From NCBI GenBank assembly GCA_015494335.1, contig WGBK01000159.1, positions 1-9,886 of the forward strand: a stretch of DNA of 9,886 bases, given 5' to 3'. The position numbers and the translations under genes are program-made. The notes beneath the pieces were generated by a model. That model was not told where the DNA came from. It saw only the letters and a list, made by a program, of their open reading frames with translations, and did no database searches. Numbering within the stretch: position 1 is the first letter of the stretch; each line of letters starts with the position of its first letter. Below are positions 5,471 through 9,886 of this stretch, piece after piece. This DNA is from Gammaproteobacteria bacterium. Lineage in GTDB: Bacteria > Pseudomonadota > Gammaproteobacteria > GCA-001735895.

Positions 5471-6106
5471 CCCGCAACGCAACAGGCGGCTCATTTCTTC
5501 GGCATAGTCATCGATCGAAAACCGGACTGCCCCGTTGCTTTCCGCACCCAGGTTCTCGCTCACCGGGGCAAAAAGAAAGCGGGAGGCGAGGGCCGAGGTC
5601 AGCAACGGGCCGATCAGCAACGGGGACAGGGGGCGTTCGCGTCCGCGCGACAGCGGCTGACAGATTTCCCGGTTGAAGATGCCCATCATCTGCCTTCCCC
5701 AACTCGCCTTGTGCTCGATGACTTCGGGATCATCGTGGGGCAGCTCGGTGATCACCACCACCAGAAAATCCCTGCGCTCGGCGAAGTAATACACGGCCGC
5801 GCGGATGAAGCGATCGAGTTTTTCGTTGCTGTCGCCCCCCGTCTCCAGATGATCGCGGGCGATCTGCAGGTATCCGGCGAAGAAATCGTCGAGGATCTCC
5901 TTGAGCAGACCCTTCTTGGACCCAAAGAAGTAGTTGACCATGGCCAGGTTGACATCGGCCGTGGTCGCCAGCTCGCGCAGCCCGGTTCCGGCATAGCCGT
6001 GGCGCGCGAACAGTTTTACCGCCGCATCGAGAATGCGTTGTCGCGATTCGGCGGGGTGGGCTTCGCGGGGAGGGGCTTTTTTCCCATGCTTGACTTTCGA
6101 GTTCAT
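5444..6106 (-). CDS. TetR-family transcriptional repressor
   Basis: The product has 220 residues, normal for the family. The N-terminal DNA-binding domain covers about 19-66: SRQRILDAAVKLFARHGYAGTGLRELA, then the helix-turn-helix ADVNLAMVNYFFGSKKGLL. The 'NYFFGSKKGLL' form of the usual YYYFxxKxxL motif is intact. The helical C-terminal ligand-binding domain (about 75-210) is not recognisable by ligand. An Arg/Lys-rich 15-residue extension precedes the domain. The ribosome site before ATG 6106 is poor, and the proposed transcription start lies only a few bases upstream, so the message may be nearly leaderless. It is divergent from the adaptor/permease pair with a 105-bp gap holding a palindrome at 6120-6139, the usual arrangement for a local efflux repressor. 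Its 3' end overlaps the kinase gene by 27 bp, tail to tail. Confidence 0.92.
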   Translation of the reverse strand: MNSKVKHGKKAPPREAHPAESRQRILDAAVKLFARHGYAGTGLRELATTADVNLAMVNYFFGSKKGLLKEILDDFFAGYLQIARDHLETGGDSNEKLDRFIRAAVYYFAERRDFLVVVITELPHDDPEVIEHKASWGRQMMGIFNREICQPLSRGRERPLSPLLIGPLLTSALASRFLFAPVSENLGAESNGAVRFSIDDYAEEMSRLLRCGLLDQTAAS

Positions 6107-6115
6107 ATCGGTAGG

Positions 6116-6145
6116 ATTTAATCAAACGATTGTTTAATTTGCCAA
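6116..6145 (-). promoter_or_regulatory. Candidate promoter of the TetR gene
   Basis: On the minus strand, TTGGCA (6145-6140) is a 5/6 match to a -35 box, and TTAAAT (6121-6116) a 4/6 match to a -10 box, with an 18-bp spacer. The 20-bp palindrome at 6120-6139 lies across this spacer, so a bound repressor would block it. A plus-strand -35-like TTGCCA (6139-6144) overlaps it; no convincing -10 for the adaptor gene follows at the normal distance (the best is TGTAAA at 6168). Confidence 0.35.
6120..6139. promoter_or_regulatory. 20-bp imperfect palindrome, likely TetR operator
   Basis: AATCAAACGATTGTTTAATT matches its own reverse complement at 8 of 10 paired positions, with a perfect AAAC-GATT-GTTT core. 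It lies 14 bases before the TetR ATG and 72 bases before the adaptor ATG, in the only non-coding gap between the two. Length, symmetry and place are typical of TetR-family operators; binding is inferred. Confidence 0.6.
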
Positions 6146-6211
6146 TTCCAGCAGAAACCGGCGATGCTGTAAAGGCCTGTTGCCGGCTCTCCACCAACGG
6201 AAAAACCGATC

Positions 6212-7282
6212 ATGAAGAAGATTGTACTGATTCTCACGGCCCTTGCGCTGGGTTTCGGCGGCTGGTTTCTTTTCCAGCGCGCCGAGCGCGCGACGGTAGA
6301 GACGCCCCTGCCACAGCCTCCCACCTGGACGGTGCGGGTGGAGCAGGCGAAAGTCCGCCAGTTGCGGCAGAGCGCGAGATTTCTCGCCCGCGTCGAGGCG
6401 CGCAACAAGGCCAGCGTGGCCTCCAAGCTGAGTGGACGCATCGGACAGTTGCTGGTGCGCGAGGGCCAGCGGGTGAAGCAGGGTGATTTGTTGCTGCGCA
6501 TCGACGACAGCGAAATACGCGCCTCCATAGCGGGTTTGCAGGCGAGCCTGGATTCCGCCCGCGGGCAGCGCGACTATCGCCGCCGTCAGCTGCAACGCAA
6601 CCGTGAATTGCACAAGACAGGCGGGGTTTCGAACGATCTCCTCGAGGCCAGCGAGGCGGCCTACCAATCGGCGGTGGCCACGGTCAACGAGCTGCTGCAG
6701 AAGATTCGCGGTCTGGAGAACCAGTTGGAGTACAGCCGCATCCAGGCTCCCTTCGATGCGGTGGTCGGCCAGGTGTTTCAGCACGAAGGCGATCTTGCCG
6801 TGCCCGGCAAGCCGATACTGAGTCTCAATTCCCTGCCGCAGAAACTGATTCTGCGTTTCGTGCCGGGAGCCGCGCCCTTGCAACCGGGTCAGCCGGTATG
6901 GGCCGGTGGCACAGCCATCGGTCGCCTGGCCAGCATCTACGACGATGCCGAGGCGGGGCTGTGGCTGGCTGAGGTCGAACTGGACCGGCGCCTGGATCAG
7001 CCAATCGGCAGTTATCTCGATATCGATGTGCTGCTGCGCTCCGGCGAGGGCTGCTCGGTGCCGCTGCAAGCCCTGCTCCACCGGCCCGATCGAAGCAGCG
7101 TGATGCGTTTCGATGGCGAGCGTTTCGTCGAGCAGGCGGTGCGCGTGGAAGTGACGGGGCAGCGACATGCCCTGATTTCGCCCTGCGTCGAGCAGCCGGT
7201 GGCGGTTGCCGCCGAAGCCCGTCTGGCCTTGTTGCCGGCGGCGGGCGCCCGGGTACGAATCCGCGGAGACGAGAATGAATAA
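6212..7282 (+). CDS. RND efflux periplasmic adaptor (membrane fusion protein)
   Basis: The product has 356 residues. It starts with a hydrophobic anchor (residues 3-20) lacking a lipobox cysteine, so it is probably held by an uncleaved inner-membrane segment or a poor signal peptide. The first lipoyl half is at about 62-99 (SGRIGQLLVREGQRVKQGDLLLRID). A Gln/Arg-rich coiled-coil hairpin follows (about 101-170), then the second lipoyl half YSRIQAPFDAVVGQVFQHEGD (174-194). The beta-barrel and membrane-proximal domains follow; the C terminus is degenerate. This order is that of the HlyD/AcrA-type adaptors. It bridges the permease to an outer-membrane channel. The ATG at 6212 is chosen because it opens the anchor directly; the ribosome site is weak (GGAAAA). 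The TAA overlaps the permease ATG by 8 bp. Expression is likely controlled by the divergent TetR protein. Confidence 0.92.
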   Translation: MKKIVLILTALALGFGGWFLFQRAERATVETPLPQPPTWTVRVEQAKVRQLRQSARFLARVEARNKASVASKLSGRIGQLLVREGQRVKQGDLLLRIDDSEIRASIAGLQASLDSARGQRDYRRRQLQRNRELHKTGGVSNDLLEASEAAYQSAVATVNELLQKIRGLENQLEYSRIQAPFDAVVGQVFQHEGDLAVPGKPILSLNSLPQKLILRFVPGAAPLQPGQPVWAGGTAIGRLASIYDDAEAGLWLAEVELDRRLDQPIGSYLDIDVLLRSGEGCSVPLQALLHRPDRSSVMRFDGERFVEQAVRVEVTGQRHALISPCVEQPVAVAAEARLALLPAAGARVRIRGDENE

Positions 7283-9761
7283 GAGCTGGGTGGAGCGGTT
7301 GCTGGGCCGCCCCTATTTCATCTATTCCTTCCTGACCCTGTTCCTGTTTCTCGGGGTGTTCGGGTACAACCAGATCGACCGCAAGTTGTTCCCCGATTCC
7401 CAGTACCCGGAGATCGCCGTGGTCATCGTGCAGCCTGGCGGCTCGGCCAAGACCATTGCTTCCACCATCTCGGTGCCGGTAGAGGAGGAACTGTACTCGC
7501 TGGGCGAGATCCGCCGCGTGCATTCCTCGACCATCGACGAGGTCAGCGTGATACGGGCGGAGTTCGAATACAGCAAGGATCTGGATCTCGCGGCCAGCGA
7601 TGTGGCCACGGCCATCGGCAAGATCCGTTCTACGCTGCCGTCGGATATTCTCGAACCCCAGATTCACAAGATTTCCTCGGCCACGGCGCCGATTCTGGTG
7701 GTCGCGCTGAGTCCCGCCGACGGCGCCATGCCGCTGGAGGATGTGCGTCAACTGGCGGAAAACGAGATCCGGCAGCGTCTGATCAAGCTGCCGGGAGTAG
7801 CCAATGTCGATGTCTTCGGCGGCTATCGCAAGGAAGTGCAGATCCGGCTCGACAAGGAAAAGCTCGATCGCTACGGCATGTCGCTGGGGCAGGTGCTGGC
7901 CCTGTTGCAGGCCAACGATCGCGATTACGCGATCGGGTTCATCACCAACGATGCGAGTCGTTACCTGCTCAAGCTGCCGGGGCGCGCGGACCGGATCGAG
8001 TCGCTGCGCCAGATTCGCCTGACGCCCGATGTCTCTCTCGGGGATGTCAGCGAGATTCACTTTGGCACCGGGGAGAACCAAGCCGCCTATTTCGGCAACG
8101 GCAGGGCTGCCATTGCCCTGGCGGTGCAGCGCGGGCGCAATGCCGACGTGGTGCGCACCATCGAGCGGGTCGAGCAGGAGCTGAGCGAAATCCGCGCGCT
8201 CTATCCGGGGCTGTCCTTCGAGATTACCGATACGCAGAAGGACACCATCGTGCAGTCCACCGAGAACATGTTCGAATCGCTGCGGGATGCGATCCTGATG
8301 TCGGTGTTCGTGGTGTTCCTGTTCCTCGCCAGTTTTCGGCAGGTGCTGGTGGTGCTGCTCACCATCCCGCTGGTGTATGCGGCCACCGTCGCCCTGATGT
8401 GGCTGTTCGGCATCGAATTCAATGTAGTGACCCTGACCGGAATCATCCTCGCCCTCGGGTTGCTGCTGGACGATGCGGTGGTGGTGATGGAAAACATCGA
8501 ACGCCATTACCGGCAACTGGGTTCGGACATTCGCACGGCGGTGATGCAGGGCACGCGGGAGATCATGTTCGCGGACCTCTCCGGCACCCTGACCACGATG
8601 ATCGCGCTGTCCCCGATCATGTTCGTGGGCGGGTATCCGCAAACCGTGTTCCGTCCCCTGACCGGTACGCTGCTGCTGGCATTGGCCGCCTCCTACCTGA
8701 TTTCGATCACCGCGGTGCCGCTGCTGTCGATGATGATCCTGAGGTTGCGCAATCCCTGGCTGCTCAAGGCGGAGGCCGTTTTTCACCGTATTATCGGCGC
8801 GGCCAACGAGCAGGTGCAGGGCTTTTTCTCCAGTGCCGTGCGCCTGGCGCTGGATCGTCGCGGCGCGGCTGCGTTGTATTTCGTGGTATTGCTCGGCCTG
8901 TTCGCAATCAGCGTCAAGGGCGTGATGCCGCTGGTGGGGCAGGAGCTGATGCCGCCGATGGACACCGGCAGTGTGCAGATCCGCCTCGTCACGGACCCGA
9001 ACCTGCCCATCGAATCCAGCATCGAGGTGGCGCGTCAGGCCGACCGTATCCTGCGTGACAACGGGCCGCTGGAGCGGGTTTCCACCGCCATCGGCAGCGA
9101 GGCCGGGGTGCTGAGTATCGGCAGCGGGTCGGCGGCGGACCAGATGTCGATCAATGCCAGTTATGTTAATCGCTATGAGCGGGAAGAAGATATCTGGCAG
9201 ATCGAACGCAGGCTGCGACGCGAGCTGGCCGCCATCGAGAATGTCAAGCAGGTGGATGTCGCAGATTACGGCGCCACCGCCCTGCCGAGCATACGCGCCA
9301 ATCTCGATGTGATGCTGTCGGCGGGCAATTTCGAGGATCTGGTGGAGGCGGGGCGCATCGTCGAGCAGGCGATGTATCGCACCCAGGGCGTGGTTTCGGT
9401 ATCGCGAACCTGGGATATCGACAAGACGGTGTATAACCTGGTGATCGATCCCCGCCGTGCCGCGCTCCACGGCTTGAAGAATTCGGATGTCAGCGCCCAG
9501 CTGCAGGCCATGTTGCGCGGCGTCGAGGTCTCCCGCTTCCCGGTGGTCAACAGCCGCGATCTGCAGGTCCGGGTGTGGCTGCCGGAGGCGCAGAGAGACC
9601 GCTTGCAGTTGCTGCCGACCCTGCTGCTCGACACCCCGAAGGGCGAGAAGATCCCGCTCGGGGCGATCGCCGAGATCCGTCGCGAGGTGGAGCCCGGCGT
9701 AATCAATCGCGAAGCCCTGAACTACACCCTGGATATCTACGGGCACCGCGAAAAGGCGGCC
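7275..9761 (+). CDS. RND-family efflux permease (3' end lost to a fold-back at the window end)
   Basis: 829 genuine residues are present; full RND permeases have about 1,000-1,050, so roughly 200 are missing. Helix 1 is at about 14-31 (FIYSFLTLFLFLGVFGY), followed by the first periplasmic porter domain (about 35-330) containing LFPDSQYPEIAVVIVQPGGS. The helix 2-6 bundle begins at about 339 and has the paired aspartates Asp399-Asp400 in LGLLLDDAVVVMENI, the proton-relay residues of helix 4. Helix 7 is at about 532-552, then the second periplasmic domain. The expected helix-10 lysine lies beyond the cut. The sequence is unlike the classic AcrB or CusA stretches I remember, so the substrate is open. 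The ATG at 7275 overlaps the adaptor stop, with GGAG 6 bases before it. The reading frame runs on to 9812, but residues after 9761 come from the reversed strand and are not real protein. Confidence 0.92.
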
Positions 9762-9886
9762 TCGAAATTCGCCATGATATGCGAGATGGCCGCCTTTTCG
9801 CGGTGCCCGTAGATATCCAGGGTGTAGTTCAGGGCTTCGCGATTGATTACGCCGGGCTCCACCTCGCGACGGATCTCGGCGATCGC
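9663..9886. repeat. 99-bp perfect inverted repeat at the window end (probable fold-back artefact)
   Basis: Bases 9788-9886 are the exact reverse complement of 9663-9761, separated by 26 bases (9762-9787). Reverse-complementing the spacer and joining it after 9761 gives codons for ISHIMANF in frame with the permease, a natural continuation. The sequence therefore switches strand after 9761 and reads back along the same gene. GGCC at 9758-9761 may be the short homology at the switch. This is the signature of a chimeric read or a mis-assembled contig end rather than a biological repeat. Confidence 0.9.

Noticed and set aside
6825..9746. A 973-codon open frame on the minus strand opposite the permease and adaptor
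   Set aside because: It is antisense to clear RND coding sequence, its translation is His/Gln/Arg-rich low-complexity with no domain, and long antisense frames are common opposite high-GC genes.
9663..9886. A biological terminal hairpin, telomere or inverted-repeat mobile-element end
   Set aside because: Both arms are internal permease coding sequence, and the spacer read in reverse continues that gene in frame, which a fold-back artefact explains fully.

Overview
The window is high-GC, densely coded DNA from a Gram-negative bacterium, most likely a gammaproteobacterium. The evidence is OmpR and EnvZ paralogues that closely resemble the enteric proteins, two lipoprotein signal peptides, and a tripartite-type RND efflux locus. 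I cannot name a genus from the sequence alone. There is no tRNA, rRNA, CRISPR array, transposase or phage gene.

Layout. (1) Bases 1-893, + strand: the 3' part of an unrecognised gene, then a small CoA-binding-domain protein overlapping it by 4 bp. (2) Bases 895-3169, - strand: a probable four-gene operon, read from 3169 downwards. It encodes a secreted Arg/Gly-rich small protein, a four-helix membrane protein, a DUF2202 ferritin-like lipoprotein and a four-EF-hand lipoprotein, and ends at a strong intrinsic terminator at 895-925. (3) Bases 3170-3314: a divergent control region holding two perfect inverted repeats and a tandem site that looks like an enteric OmpR box. (4) Bases 3315-5470, + strand: an OmpR-type response regulator and an EnvZ-type histidine kinase, overlapping by 4 bp. 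(5) Bases 5444-6106, - strand: a TetR-family repressor whose 3' end runs 27 bp into the kinase gene. (6) Bases 6212 to the end, + strand: a periplasmic adaptor and an RND permease overlapping by 8 bp, with a palindromic operator between the repressor and the adaptor.

How the genes may work together. The OmpR/EnvZ pair and the divergent exported-protein operon look like one envelope module. The kinase senses at the inner membrane, and the regulator binds the shared control region and switches on (or off) a set of secreted, membrane and lipid-anchored proteins, two of which have metal- or calcium-binding signatures. This link is inferred from position and from the OmpR-like site. The TetR-adaptor-permease block is a self-contained efflux cassette, probably repressed at the 6120-6139 palindrome. 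No outer-membrane channel gene is present.

Data quality. The last 125 bases are a fold-back: 9788-9886 is the exact reverse complement of 9663-9761. The permease gene is therefore cut at 9761, and the apparent protein tail after that point is an artefact. The reverse complement of the 26-base spacer gives the likely true continuation of the gene.
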